Source of the DNA: QVMM01 sp047030855
GTDB taxonomy: Bacteria; Bacteroidota; Bacteroidia; Bacteroidales; Dysgonomonadaceae
Length of the DNA stretch: 64,000 nucleotides
Direction: 5' to 3'
Assembly (NCBI GenBank): GCA_047030855.1
Contig: JBKYIJ010000008.1
Coordinates: forward strand, 1,302,001 to 1,366,000
This document shows, one piece after another, positions 37,235 through 45,550 of the stretch. The position numbers and the translations under genes are program-made. The notes under the pieces are model-generated. The model was not told the origin of the DNA, ran no database searches, and worked only from the letters and a program-made list of their open reading frames with translations. Within the stretch, counting starts at the first letter, position 1. Each line of letters starts with the position of its first letter.

Positions 37235-38473
37235 ATGGCAAAACCCGACGTTCAACAAATAAAACAACGTTTCAGTATAATAGGTACAAGCCCTGCTCTT
37301 GACAGAGCAATAGATATTGCCCTTCAGGTGGCTCCTACCGATATGTCCGTTCTTGTTACGGGGGAGAGTGGTGTCGGAAAAGAAACTTTTCCCCAGATCA
37401 TTCATCAATTCAGTCACCGCAAACACGGCGCTTATATTGCCGTCAATTGCGGTTCGATCCCCGAAGGAACGATAGATTCGGAACTTTTCGGACATGAAAA
37501 AGGATCGTTCACGGGAGCTACGGGCGAAAGAAAAGGATATTTCGAGGTTGCCGATAAAGGGACTTTGTTTCTGGACGAAGTCGGAGAATTGCCATTGTCT
37601 ACCCAAGCCCGATTGTTGCGTGTGCTGGAGACGGGAGAATTTATAAAAGTAGGTTCTTCGAAAGTTGAGAAAACGGACGTAAGAGTCGTTGCAGCTACCA
37701 ATCTCGATATGATTTCGGCTGTAAATAAAGGGCGTTTCAGGGAAGATTTATATTACAGGCTCAATACTGTTCCGATCAAGATTCCGTCACTCAGAGAAAG
37801 AAAGGATGATATTCCTCTATTGTTCCGCAAATTTGCGAGTGACTGTGCCGAAAAATATCAGATGCCGCCGATAACACTTACCGAGGAAGCCAAGCAGGTG
37901 CTGAAAAACTATCGCTGGCCCGGTAATATACGGCAACTTAAAAATATTACGGATCAGATATCCATAATCGAACAATCCCGCGAAATTACGCCTGAAATCC
38001 TAAAGAATTATCTGCCTGATAATGAAGTCGGACTGATTCCTGTTTCTCACGCTGATAATAAAGATCAGTTTTTTAACAGTGAACGGGAAATCCTGTATAA
38101 GGTATTGTTCGATATGCGTAAGGATATGAATGACTTGAAGCAGGTTGTGCAGGGCATTGTCTCAGGTAATCTTCCGATGACGGAACAGCAGGCGAATAGC
38201 CCTGTTAAACCTATCATCGTATCGCAACCCGATCTTCCTGTCAAGTATAATGAAGAACCTTCGATAAACATTCCTTCCAATCCTGCCGTACAGGATGCAG
38301 AGACTCCCGAATACGAAGAGGAAGCGTTGTCGCTGGAGGATGTTGAAAAAGAGATGATCCGAAAAGCTCTTGAACGCCACAACGGGAAAAGAAAAAATGC
38401 GGCACAGGATCTCAAAATATCTGAAAGGACTCTGTACCGGAAAATTAAAGAATATAACCTCGACAATCTATGA
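37235..38473 (+). CDS. Sigma-54-dependent transcriptional activator
   Basis: A 412-residue AAA+ activator of RNA polymerase with sigma-54. Walker A is GESGVGKE (about residue 48), the sigma-54 contact loop is GSFTGAT, a permitted variant of GAFTGA, and Walker B is TLFLDEVGELP. A linker leads to a Fis-type helix-turn-helix (GKRKNAAQDLKISERTLYRKIKEY) at the C-terminus. There is no N-terminal receiver or sensory domain, so control must come by other means such as abundance or protein contacts. It overlaps lptE by 4 bases; its presence in an operon with lptE and secG suggests an envelope stress link, which is inference. Confidence 0.93.
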   Translation: MAKPDVQQIKQRFSIIGTSPALDRAIDIALQVAPTDMSVLVTGESGVGKETFPQIIHQFSHRKHGAYIAVNCGSIPEGTIDSELFGHEKGSFTGATGERKGYFEVADKGTLFLDEVGELPLSTQARLLRVLETGEFIKVGSSKVEKTDVRVVAATNLDMISAVNKGRFREDLYYRLNTVPIKIPSLRERKDDIPLLFRKFASDCAEKYQMPPITLTEEAKQVLKNYRWPGNIRQLKNITDQISIIEQSREITPEILKNYLPDNEVGLIPVSHADNKDQFFNSEREILYKVLFDMRKDMNDLKQVVQGIVSGNLPMTEQQANSPVKPIIVSQPDLPVKYNEEPSINIPSNPAVQDAETPEYEEEALSLEDVEKEMIRKALERHNGKRKNAAQDLKISERTLYRKIKEYNLDNL

Positions 38474-38973
38474 GAAAATTTGTAGCATTTCTGATCGTTA
38501 CAATAGCTTTGATATCCTGTAAGGTTTCGTATCAGTTTAACGGAGCATCAATAGACTATAATTTGGTGAAAACCATTGATATAAAAGATTTTCAAAATCA
38601 GGCGGCTACTGTTTATCCTTTGGTGGCTCAGACGTTTACAGAAATTGTCAGGGATCATTTTACCCGAAATACCAAGTTGAGTTTTACAGACAATAATCCT
38701 GACTTGGAGCTGGAAGGAGAGATCATAAGGTTTGATCTGACTCCTCAGGCTGTTAAGGAAGATGCGTTGGCATCCGAAACCCGTTTGACAATGGCTGTCA
38801 GAATACGTTACCGAAACAATAAAAATCCAGCCGAGGACAAAGAGGAAACCATTACGGCATACAGAGACTTCTCCAGCAGCAGAAGTTTGGACGAAGTCCG
38901 CGACCAGTTGGTTGAAGAATTGAGTAAAGATATTGCCGATCAGATTTTTAATGCAACAATGTCTAACTGGTAA
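38470..38973 (+). CDS. lptE: LPS-assembly lipoprotein LptE
   Basis: A 167-residue lipoprotein with signal peptide ending LISCK (cysteine 17). The Bacteroidetes LptE pattern is visible: KVSYQFNGASI after the cysteine, then DIKDFQNQAATVYPLVAQTFTE, and EGEIIRFDLTPQAV in the middle. LptE plugs the LptD barrel and delivers lipopolysaccharide to the cell surface. It is coupled to the sigma-54 activator upstream and is followed after 2 bases by a TPR-like gene. Confidence 0.9.
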   Translation: MRKFVAFLIVTIALISCKVSYQFNGASIDYNLVKTIDIKDFQNQAATVYPLVAQTFTEIVRDHFTRNTKLSFTDNNPDLELEGEIIRFDLTPQAVKEDALASETRLTMAVRIRYRNNKNPAEDKEETITAYRDFSSSRSLDEVRDQLVEELSKDIADQIFNATMSNW

Positions 38974-38975
38974 AA

Positions 38976-39752
38976 ATGGACTTGCAGGATTTTAAAAATT
39001 ACATTGATAAGGATGAACTTCCCGATATATCAAAACGTTTTGAGATAAGGAAGATTATCGACCGGTATCCGTTTTTTCAGGCAGGCATTTTTATTTACTT
39101 AAAATGTTTGTATCTTGCAGAGGATAAAATGTTTCGTCCCGAATTGCAAAGATTATCTATATTTGTAGTAGATCGTCAGGCTTTATTTTATTATATATTG
39201 AGCAACGAGTATAAGAAATTCTTTGAAGAGACAGGAAAGAAAAAAGAAATAGGCAAAAGCCGTACCGATATACTGCTGAATGCTTTTTTCGAAACCGTAG
39301 ACGATGAGACAATCGACAGGCAGATAGAGCAAACGCGAATAAAAGCAAGTGCCGTAGCTTATGATTATTTTTCGTATTTGAAATCAATGGGGGGAGACAA
39401 CCAGAAAATAAACGGTGAGGTAAGTACAGGCGGAATGAAACATCAAAGCATTATTGATGATTTCATCAGCAATGCTTCGGATAATGAAAATATCAAGTTC
39501 GATCTTGACCGGAGTAAAAATTTTACCGCCGTACCGAATAAAAGCGAGGAGGAACTTGATAAAGAACTTCAGGACGATGATTTGTTTTTTACCGAGACTT
39601 TGGCAAACATATATATTAAACAACAAAAATATGAACGGGCTTGTGAAATAATTAAGCGATTAAGTTTGAATTATCCGGAAAAAAATATTTACTTTGCAAG
39701 CCAAATTTCATTTTTGGAGAAATTGATTATCAATAAAAAACATAAGAAATAA
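38976..39752 (+). CDS. Conserved cytoplasmic protein with a C-terminal TPR-like motif
   Basis: A 258-residue protein without signal peptide or membrane segment. It is helical and charged, and the last part (ETLANIYIKQQKYERACEIIKRLSLNYPEKN) reads as one tetratricopeptide repeat. No enzyme motif is seen. It is found between lptE and secG, an order I associate with Bacteroidales; its start is 2 bases after lptE and its stop 1 base before secG. Function unknown, possibly a partner in export or envelope assembly. Confidence 0.75.
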   Translation: MDLQDFKNYIDKDELPDISKRFEIRKIIDRYPFFQAGIFIYLKCLYLAEDKMFRPELQRLSIFVVDRQALFYYILSNEYKKFFEETGKKKEIGKSRTDILLNAFFETVDDETIDRQIEQTRIKASAVAYDYFSYLKSMGGDNQKINGEVSTGGMKHQSIIDDFISNASDNENIKFDLDRSKNFTAVPNKSEEELDKELQDDDLFFTETLANIYIKQQKYERACEIIKRLSLNYPEKNIYFASQISFLEKLIINKKHKK

Positions 39753-39753
39753 A

Positions 39754-40104
39754 ATGTACGCGCTTATTATTGTATTAATTGTATTGGCTTCTATAGCATT
39801 GATATTGGTTGTGTTGGTGCAAAAATCTAAAGGTGGGGGTTTGGCTTCGGGCTTTTCTTCATCGAATCAGATTATGGGTGTGAGAAAAACTACCGATTTC
39901 ATAGAAAAAGCTACATGGGCTCTTGCCGGGGTAGTGGTGGTATTAAGCCTTTGCAGTGCGGTTTTTGTGAAAAACAAGAAACATACTGCTCCTGAAACTA
40001 CAATTCAGGCACCGGTTTCTATTCCGTCTGCAACGACAACTCCTGATGTGAATACGACAGCTCCGATACAATTGCCTGCTCCTGATCAGAACGGCGGCAA
40101 TTAA
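39754..40104 (+). CDS. secG: Preprotein translocase subunit SecG
   Basis: A 116-residue protein with two membrane helices (about 2-22 and 50-70) joined by a loop containing VQKSKGGGLASGFSSSNQIMGVRKTTDFIEKATW, the conserved SecG loop. It is the small accessory subunit of the SecYEG channel. The C-terminus is extended by a proline/threonine-rich tail typical of Bacteroidetes SecG. Terminator follows. Confidence 0.96.
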   Translation: MYALIIVLIVLASIALILVVLVQKSKGGGLASGFSSSNQIMGVRKTTDFIEKATWALAGVVVVLSLCSAVFVKNKKHTAPETTIQAPVSIPSATTTPDVNTTAPIQLPAPDQNGGN

Positions 40105-40126
40105 TTGGCGGATAAAAAATAAAAGG

Positions 40127-40159
40127 AAAGCAACTGTCGGAAGATGGTTGCTTTTTTTT
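40127..40159 (+). terminator. Terminator after secG
   Basis: AAAGCAAC and GTTGCTTT form an 8-bp stem with a 12-base loop followed by eight T bases; the T tract touches the stop codon of the converging HsdR_N gene. Confidence 0.85.
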
Positions 40160-40607
40160 ATAACTCCGTGTAGAAAGGAATATCGCTGAGGTAAGTATAA
40201 GTCTGTAGGGAATAGTCCATTTTACAGCAATAATGGCTCAATCCGTTCGAAACTATCAGATAATCTACCTTTAAGACGATATTGTATCTGGCTATCTGAT
40301 CGAAAACCATTTGGGTGATGGGGATGGTTGGCGATTTATATTCTATAATGACAAGAGGCATTAACAGGTTGTTGTAAACAATGGTGTCGCATCTTTTTTT
40401 CTGTCCGTTTAAGATTACCTGTTTTTCGTTTGTGATTAGTGATTTCGGATATTTACGTTCTGTAATCAGGAAGTTCACGAAATGTTGCCTTACCCATTCT
40501 TCGGGAGTGAGCACAACATATTTTCGTCGCAGTTCGTCCCAAACAAGGATGGTGTTGTCTGATTTCTTTAATTTTATGTCGTATTCGGGTAAATTTAAGT
40601 CGAACAT
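40158..40607 (-). CDS. Small HsdR N-terminal-type nuclease domain protein
   Basis: A 149-residue protein from the start MFDLNLPEYDIK; the frame opens further upstream at 40634, but that part overlaps the amn promoter and is not conserved in style. It resembles the PD-(D/E)xK nuclease domain of type I restriction HsdR: RRKYVVLTPEEWVRQHFVNFLI, then KRCDTIVY with the aspartate and IEYKSP with the E-x-K pair. No methyltransferase or specificity gene is near, so it is not a restriction system. It is a common stand-alone protein in Bacteroidales beside amn and holA; role unknown. Confidence 0.8.
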   Translation of the reverse strand: MFDLNLPEYDIKLKKSDNTILVWDELRRKYVVLTPEEWVRQHFVNFLITERKYPKSLITNEKQVILNGQKKRCDTIVYNNLLMPLVIIEYKSPTIPITQMVFDQIARYNIVLKVDYLIVSNGLSHYCCKMDYSLQTYTYLSDIPFYTEL

Positions 40608-40640
40608 ATTTACATGACAGCAACTTACATGCATTTTTCG

Positions 40641-40648
40641 TATCTTTG
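40641..40648 (+). promoter_or_regulatory. -7 box for amn
   Basis: TATCTTTG matches the -7 consensus, 58 bases before the amn start. No clear -33 box. Confidence 0.5.
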
Positions 40649-40705
40649 CGTATTCTTAGTATGTAAGCGTGCTTTTTAGTTTAAGCATAATAATAAGGTA
40701 AAGAT

Positions 40706-41476
40706 ATGAAAACAAAAGAAGAAATAGTCGAAAATTGGTTGCCGCGTTATACAAAACGTCCGTTGGATCAGTTTACACAACATATATTGTTGACGAATTT
40801 CAGTAAATACGTAGAAATTTTTGCAGAACATTTCAATGTGCCTATTCTCGGATTGGACGGAAATATGCCCAATGCTTCCGCGAACGGGATCACGATCATA
40901 AATTTCGGAATGGGCAGTGCGAATGCTGCTACGATAATGGATCTGCTAAGTGCGATACAGCCCAAAGCCGTGCTGTTTTTGGGGAAATGCGGAGGCATTA
41001 AGAAAAACAATCAGGTAGGGGATTACATTCTTCCTATTGCCGCCATTCGCGGAGAAGGAACCTCAAACGATTATTTTCCGCCCGAAGTGCCGTCTTTGCC
41101 TGCTTTCAGCCTGTTAAGATCGCTTTCTTCCAACATTCGTGACTTTAACCGTGACTATTGGACAGGAACCGTTTATACGACAAACCGCCGCGTGTGGGAA
41201 CATGACGACAACTTTAAAGAATATCTTCGCAGTATAAGGGCAATGGCTGTCGATATGGAAACTGCCACGTTGTTCACCTGCGGGTTTGCCAATCAGATAC
41301 CGACGGGAGCTTTGCTTCTGGTTTCGGATCAGCCGATGATATCCGACGGAGTGAAAACGGAAGAAAGCGATAAGATTGTCACAACGAATTTTGTGAATGA
41401 ACACGTAATGATTGGTATAAAAGCGCTCACTACATTGATAAATAACGGAACAACGGTTAAGCACCTTCGTTTTTAA
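40706..41476 (+). CDS. amn: AMP nucleosidase (short Bacteroidetes form)
   Basis: A 256-residue nucleoside phosphorylase-fold enzyme that hydrolyses AMP to adenine and ribose-5-phosphate. Motifs include NFGMGSANAATIMDLL, VLFLGKCGGIKK, AAIRGEGTSNDYFPPEVPSLP and the C-terminal AVDMETATLFTCGF and LLVSDQPM. The short form lacking the N-terminal regulatory domain of E. coli Amn is usual in Bacteroidetes. It is followed after 14 bases by holA. Confidence 0.9.
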   Translation: MKTKEEIVENWLPRYTKRPLDQFTQHILLTNFSKYVEIFAEHFNVPILGLDGNMPNASANGITIINFGMGSANAATIMDLLSAIQPKAVLFLGKCGGIKKNNQVGDYILPIAAIRGEGTSNDYFPPEVPSLPAFSLLRSLSSNIRDFNRDYWTGTVYTTNRRVWEHDDNFKEYLRSIRAMAVDMETATLFTCGFANQIPTGALLLVSDQPMISDGVKTEESDKIVTTNFVNEHVMIGIKALTTLINNGTTVKHLRF

Positions 41477-41490
41477 ATTGAACCCCGACA

Positions 41491-42495
41491 ATGACCTTTG
41501 AGCAGATAAAGTCAGACATCCTGTCCCGAAAATTCAGCCCCGTTTATCTTTTTATGGGAGAAGAATCTTATTATATAGACGAGTTGACTGATCTGTTGAT
41601 GGAGAAAGTGGTTCCTGAAGAAGAGAAAGACTTTAACCAACACATTCTGTACGGTATTGAAGCGGATGTTTCTTCGGTTATTTCACTTTCCAGAGGTTTT
41701 CCGATGATGTCGGAGTATCAGTTGATCGTGATAAAGGAGGCGCAAAGCCTCAAGAAGATAGAGGAACTCGATATTTACATGAAGAATCCTTTGTCGAGCA
41801 CCGTTCTTGTCATAAACTATAAGAACGGAAATCTCGATAAGCGAAAAAAACTGTATGCCGAGATAGACAAGAAGGGCGTTGTGTTTGAGTCGAAAAAGAT
41901 TCCCGAATATAAAATACCTTCTTTCGTCAGTTCTTATTTTGCTACAAAAAGTTTGGGTATAGATCAGAAGTCCGCCCAGATGCTTACCGACTTCTTGGGG
42001 AACGACTTGAGCAAGTTAGTGAACGAAATGGACAAACTGACGATGTCCTTACCTGTGAATGAGAAGCGGATCACGGCGGAACTGATCGAGCGGAATATAG
42101 GGATAAGCAAAGACTTCAACACGTTTGAACTACTGAAAGCTATTGTAGAGAAAAACGTATTCAAAGCTAATCAGATTGCAGATTACTTTGAGAAAAACCC
42201 TAAGAATAACCCGCTGATACTTACGCTTTCGGTTCTGTTCAATTTTTTCAGTAACCTTATGATCTGCTATTGGGAAAAAGATAAGACGGAAAACGGCATT
42301 GCCCGCGCTTTAGGTTTCAGAAACGCTTTTCAGGCAAGAGATTATGTTACTGCTCTTAAAAACTATAAAGCCGTTAAAGTAATGGAAATTATCTCCCTGC
42401 TGCGGACTTACGATGCTAAAGGCAAAGGCGTGGACAATGTTTCTACTCCCGACGGAGAACTTCTGAAAGAACTCCTCTATAAAATGATGCACTGA
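41491..42495 (+). CDS. holA: DNA polymerase III delta subunit
   Basis: A 334-residue clamp-loader delta subunit. It begins with PVYLFMGEESYYIDEL, the conserved N-terminal nucleotide-fold signature of the family, and has the KLVNEMDKL motif in the second domain and a helical C-terminal third (LLRTYDAKGKGV). It opens the sliding clamp within the clamp loader. It ends 6 bases before the converging PPDK-like gene. Confidence 0.95.
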   Translation: MTFEQIKSDILSRKFSPVYLFMGEESYYIDELTDLLMEKVVPEEEKDFNQHILYGIEADVSSVISLSRGFPMMSEYQLIVIKEAQSLKKIEELDIYMKNPLSSTVLVINYKNGNLDKRKKLYAEIDKKGVVFESKKIPEYKIPSFVSSYFATKSLGIDQKSAQMLTDFLGNDLSKLVNEMDKLTMSLPVNEKRITAELIERNIGISKDFNTFELLKAIVEKNVFKANQIADYFEKNPKNNPLILTLSVLFNFFSNLMICYWEKDKTENGIARALGFRNAFQARDYVTALKNYKAVKVMEIISLLRTYDAKGKGVDNVSTPDGELLKELLYKMMH

Positions 42496-42500
42496 CTTTT

Positions 42501-45461
42501 TTACTTTGTATCAGGTTTTAACACTACGCCGATTCTTTTTTTTCCGTTTATCTTTATAATCAGAGGTAAATCGAATCTTATATGCCTCAAATATTCTGTT
42601 TCGAAAACAGCAGGCTGTTTATCAAGAAATGAAATGTCAAAAGCTCCGTCATTTTTCAGAAACGGATTTATCGTAAAATAGCCTACTCCGAAAGAGGTGA
42701 GATTCTGAAAAAAGTGTGTCCCCTGACTCGGATCAATCCTGTAATTATCGAGTGAAGATTCCACAAGCAACCGCGCATTGCTGATATATGCCCATTTCAC
42801 GGGTATTCCAAGCCACGGATCGCTGCTTCCCCATCTTCCGGGACCGACGAGAACGTAACCTTTGTTTTCCTCGGTCAGCCTTTTGTTTATCTCTTCAATT
42901 TCTTGAGCGATTTTAGGGTTGTTCGAAGCCTTAAAGTCTTTGGTTTTTACATATACTATGTCTTGTACATCGTCTATCATTCCGTTTCCTAAAGCGTTTA
43001 CAGACAGGAGTATTGTGTCTTTGGGATCGGTTAACGACAAATCCTCGTCCACAACCTCTCTGTTTTGAACTATGGGGCGTATTTGAAGTAAATAAAAGGT
43101 TGCTTCCTTTTTGTTTTTAATGTTAACGGCAAATTCTATCTCAATAGCTCTGCCCATTTCTTCCTCGCTTACGCGGAGTATCTTTTGCAACGTTTTAGCC
43201 AATGGAAATAAGTCGTGCTGTAATATGTTGGCGAATGAAATTATTTTTCTTCCGTTGGGATAATAACCCTCCACTATCTCCTGATCGTTTGCGTTGTATG
43301 TCGAGGAGATGAAACGGATAGAATCGTCGTTCTCGGCATCTTTTATGTCGAGTTCCAGCAGATTGAAGGCATCATTTATGGAAAACCTTTCGTCCGTTCC
43401 TTTCATATCCAAGGCGTAGAATTTCCGTTGAGTGTCTTTTGACGCCATTTCTACTGAGCTTAGTTGCAGTATGTTATGCGGATGATAGGGCGAAAACCTT
43501 AAGGTAGTTCCGCCATCCACTATATATTTTCCAAGCCCTAAGGCTATGTTGGCTATTCCTTCTTCGGTTTTTTCATCGCCTATCGGATAGAAATTAAGCG
43601 ACCGGGCAACGCCTGAAATGGTTGGATAGAAATGATCGTCGTATCGGCTTCCTGCCACTTCCTGTAAAACGATCGCCATTTTCTCCTGATCGATAAGGTT
43701 CTGTGTTGCGGTCATATACGTTTTACTATCGGCATAGAATACCGAAGCATAGACTGCTTTTATCGCTTTGCTGAGTATGCGGAGCATCTCCTCCGTATCT
43801 TCAAGGTAGGGAATCATATAAGTTGAATATACTCCCGCGAAAGGCTGATAATAAGAGTCTTCCAAAAGGCTGGAAGATCTTACTGCTATTGGATTCTTAA
43901 CGGCTTCGAGAAAAGCGACGGCATCTTCTTTGAGGCTGTCGGGAAGTTGCGCTTGCAGGAAACAACCGAGAATTTCCTCATCTGTCTTGTCCGATAGGGC
44001 GACGGTATAGAGATCATTGTCTTCCATAAACTGATCGAACAGATCGGTACAGAGAACCACGGTTTTCGGAACTATAACGGGGAAATTCGGTGAATCGTTA
44101 AGTTCGATTCGCGTTTTCACCATGTTACCCATAAAAGCCAGACCTCTTCCCTTTCCTCCAAGCGAACCTTCGCCGATACGCGCGAAATTGGAAAATTCGT
44201 CGAACCTGTCTTTATCGAAAATCGCGATTATTCCCGAATTTTTCATTCTGCGGTATTCGACAATCGAATCCGACACAATCTGTCGGGCGGTTTCGACGTC
44301 GATGTCGTTTATGTCGATCCTTCTCAATGTTTCCGCAATCGGAAACATTGCTCTTGAATAGAGAAAACGGGAAATATGATTGTTCGACATGTGGTATTTC
44401 AGAATGTCGGCAGGAATGATTTTAATGCATTTCTGGAGCTCTTTCAGCGTTTTTATTCGGTAGAGCTCTTCATTTGTTTCGGGATTGGTTATTACGAAGT
44501 CCCCGAACCCGAATTGGCTCATTATTTCACGTTTCAGGTCGAGAGGATAGGTTTTGGAGTTTTTGTCGATGAAACGTCCGTTTACTTCGTCGATATATTT
44601 TCTGTTCGAAGTCTCGGACGAGTTCAGTATAATAGGCAGGTATTTGTCCTGTTTTTTCAGCCACTTGGCTAATTCATATCCTGCAAGGCTGTCTTTCACG
44701 CCGTTGTGCATATAACTCATGTCGGTTATTACGCCGAGTATGTTATCGCTGTACTTTTCATATACCTCCGTTGCTTCTTCGTAGGTTCTGGCAAGCATTA
44801 TTTTCGGACGCCCCCTCATCCTGAGCATTCGCTGATGTTCGTTGAGCGCTTCTTTGGCAAATTCTTTAGATTCTTTGAGAATTATCTTGTATATGATGGG
44901 CAGTGCCGTTGAGTAGAACCGAATGGAATCTTCCACCAGCAGGATTATTTCCACTCCTACCGTTTCGGTATCATGCTCGACGTTCATCGAGTCTTCCAGA
45001 AGCTTTATTATCGCCAGCAGAAGATCGGAATTGCCTAACCAGCTGAATACGTAATCGGCAAAAGAAACATCTTCGGTAGAGAGGCGTTTTGACACTTCTT
45101 TGGAGAAAGGAGTGAGTATAACGAGAGGAATATCCTGATATAGCTTTTTCAGATCCCGTGCAACGCCGAAAATGTCATCGTCATCCATATTCGGCATGTA
45201 TATGATCAGCTCGTAGTGGTTTTCTTCGAGTTCCGTTATAGCTTCCTCTTCTGTCGTTACCTGCGTAAATCTTGGCGGATGCCGCAGGTTGAGCGATGTA
45301 TATTCGTTGAATATCTGTTCTTCTACGCGTCCGTCGTCTTCCAGTATAAACAAATCGTATTTCGTGGCAATCAGTAAAACATTGTAGATACGCTTAGTCA
45401 TCAGGTTGGCGAAAGAAGTATCTTTAAATTGATAATGTTTTACGTTGGGTATTTTTTGCAT
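42501..45461 (-). CDS. Double-receiver / PPDK_N nucleotide-binding fusion protein
   Basis: A 986-residue cytosolic protein. Residues about 25-160 form a receiver-like domain whose usual aspartate position (LIIYMPNM) is degenerate. Residues about 170-325 form a second receiver with the expected acidic pair (E177, D178), phosphoacceptor D247 (GVITDM), a serine after the next strand (N280-S281) and lysine 300. From about residue 430 a PPDK N-terminal ATP-grasp domain follows (GGKGRGLAF, IAVRSSSLLEDSYYQPFAGVYSTY), and the end lacks the phosphohistidine and PEP-binding domains of true pyruvate phosphate dikinase. Annotated widely as PEP/pyruvate-binding protein; function unknown. It is divergent from rmuC. 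Confidence 0.85.
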   Translation of the reverse strand: MQKIPNVKHYQFKDTSFANLMTKRIYNVLLIATKYDLFILEDDGRVEEQIFNEYTSLNLRHPPRFTQVTTEEEAITELEENHYELIIYMPNMDDDDIFGVARDLKKLYQDIPLVILTPFSKEVSKRLSTEDVSFADYVFSWLGNSDLLLAIIKLLEDSMNVEHDTETVGVEIILLVEDSIRFYSTALPIIYKIILKESKEFAKEALNEHQRMLRMRGRPKIMLARTYEEATEVYEKYSDNILGVITDMSYMHNGVKDSLAGYELAKWLKKQDKYLPIILNSSETSNRKYIDEVNGRFIDKNSKTYPLDLKREIMSQFGFGDFVITNPETNEELYRIKTLKELQKCIKIIPADILKYHMSNNHISRFLYSRAMFPIAETLRRIDINDIDVETARQIVSDSIVEYRRMKNSGIIAIFDKDRFDEFSNFARIGEGSLGGKGRGLAFMGNMVKTRIELNDSPNFPVIVPKTVVLCTDLFDQFMEDNDLYTVALSDKTDEEILGCFLQAQLPDSLKEDAVAFLEAVKNPIAVRSSSLLEDSYYQPFAGVYSTYMIPYLEDTEEMLRILSKAIKAVYASVFYADSKTYMTATQNLIDQEKMAIVLQEVAGSRYDDHFYPTISGVARSLNFYPIGDEKTEEGIANIALGLGKYIVDGGTTLRFSPYHPHNILQLSSVEMASKDTQRKFYALDMKGTDERFSINDAFNLLELDIKDAENDDSIRFISSTYNANDQEIVEGYYPNGRKIISFANILQHDLFPLAKTLQKILRVSEEEMGRAIEIEFAVNIKNKKEATFYLLQIRPIVQNREVVDEDLSLTDPKDTILLSVNALGNGMIDDVQDIVYVKTKDFKASNNPKIAQEIEEINKRLTEENKGYVLVGPGRWGSSDPWLGIPVKWAYISNARLLVESSLDNYRIDPSQGTHFFQNLTSFGVGYFTINPFLKNDGAFDISFLDKQPAVFETEYLRHIRFDLPLIIKINGKKRIGVVLKPDTK

Positions 45462-45495
45462 ATCCTTTGCTTTTTCATTTTAATTATGCAAATTA

Positions 45496-45503
45496 CAAAA
45501 ATA
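45496..45503 (-). promoter_or_regulatory. -7 box for the PPDK-like gene
   Basis: On the minus strand this reads TATTTTTG, 35 bases before the start codon at 45461. Confidence 0.45.
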
Positions 45504-45520
45504 AATAATTAGTATTTTGA

Positions 45521-45528
45521 TAACTTTG
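45521..45528 (+). promoter_or_regulatory. -7 box for rmuC
   Basis: TAACTTTG matches TAnnTTTG, 23 bases before the rmuC start, back to back with the minus-strand box at 45496-45503. Confidence 0.5.
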
Positions 45529-45550
45529 TATAAATTATATCGGAGAAAAT

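Noticed and set aside
40158..40607. Type I restriction-modification system
   Set aside because: Only a short HsdR_N-like domain is present; no hsdM or hsdS is nearby.
42501..45461. Reading the PPDK-like gene as pyruvate phosphate dikinase or PEP synthase
   Set aside because: The phosphohistidine and PEP-binding domains are missing and two receiver-like domains precede the ATP-grasp part.
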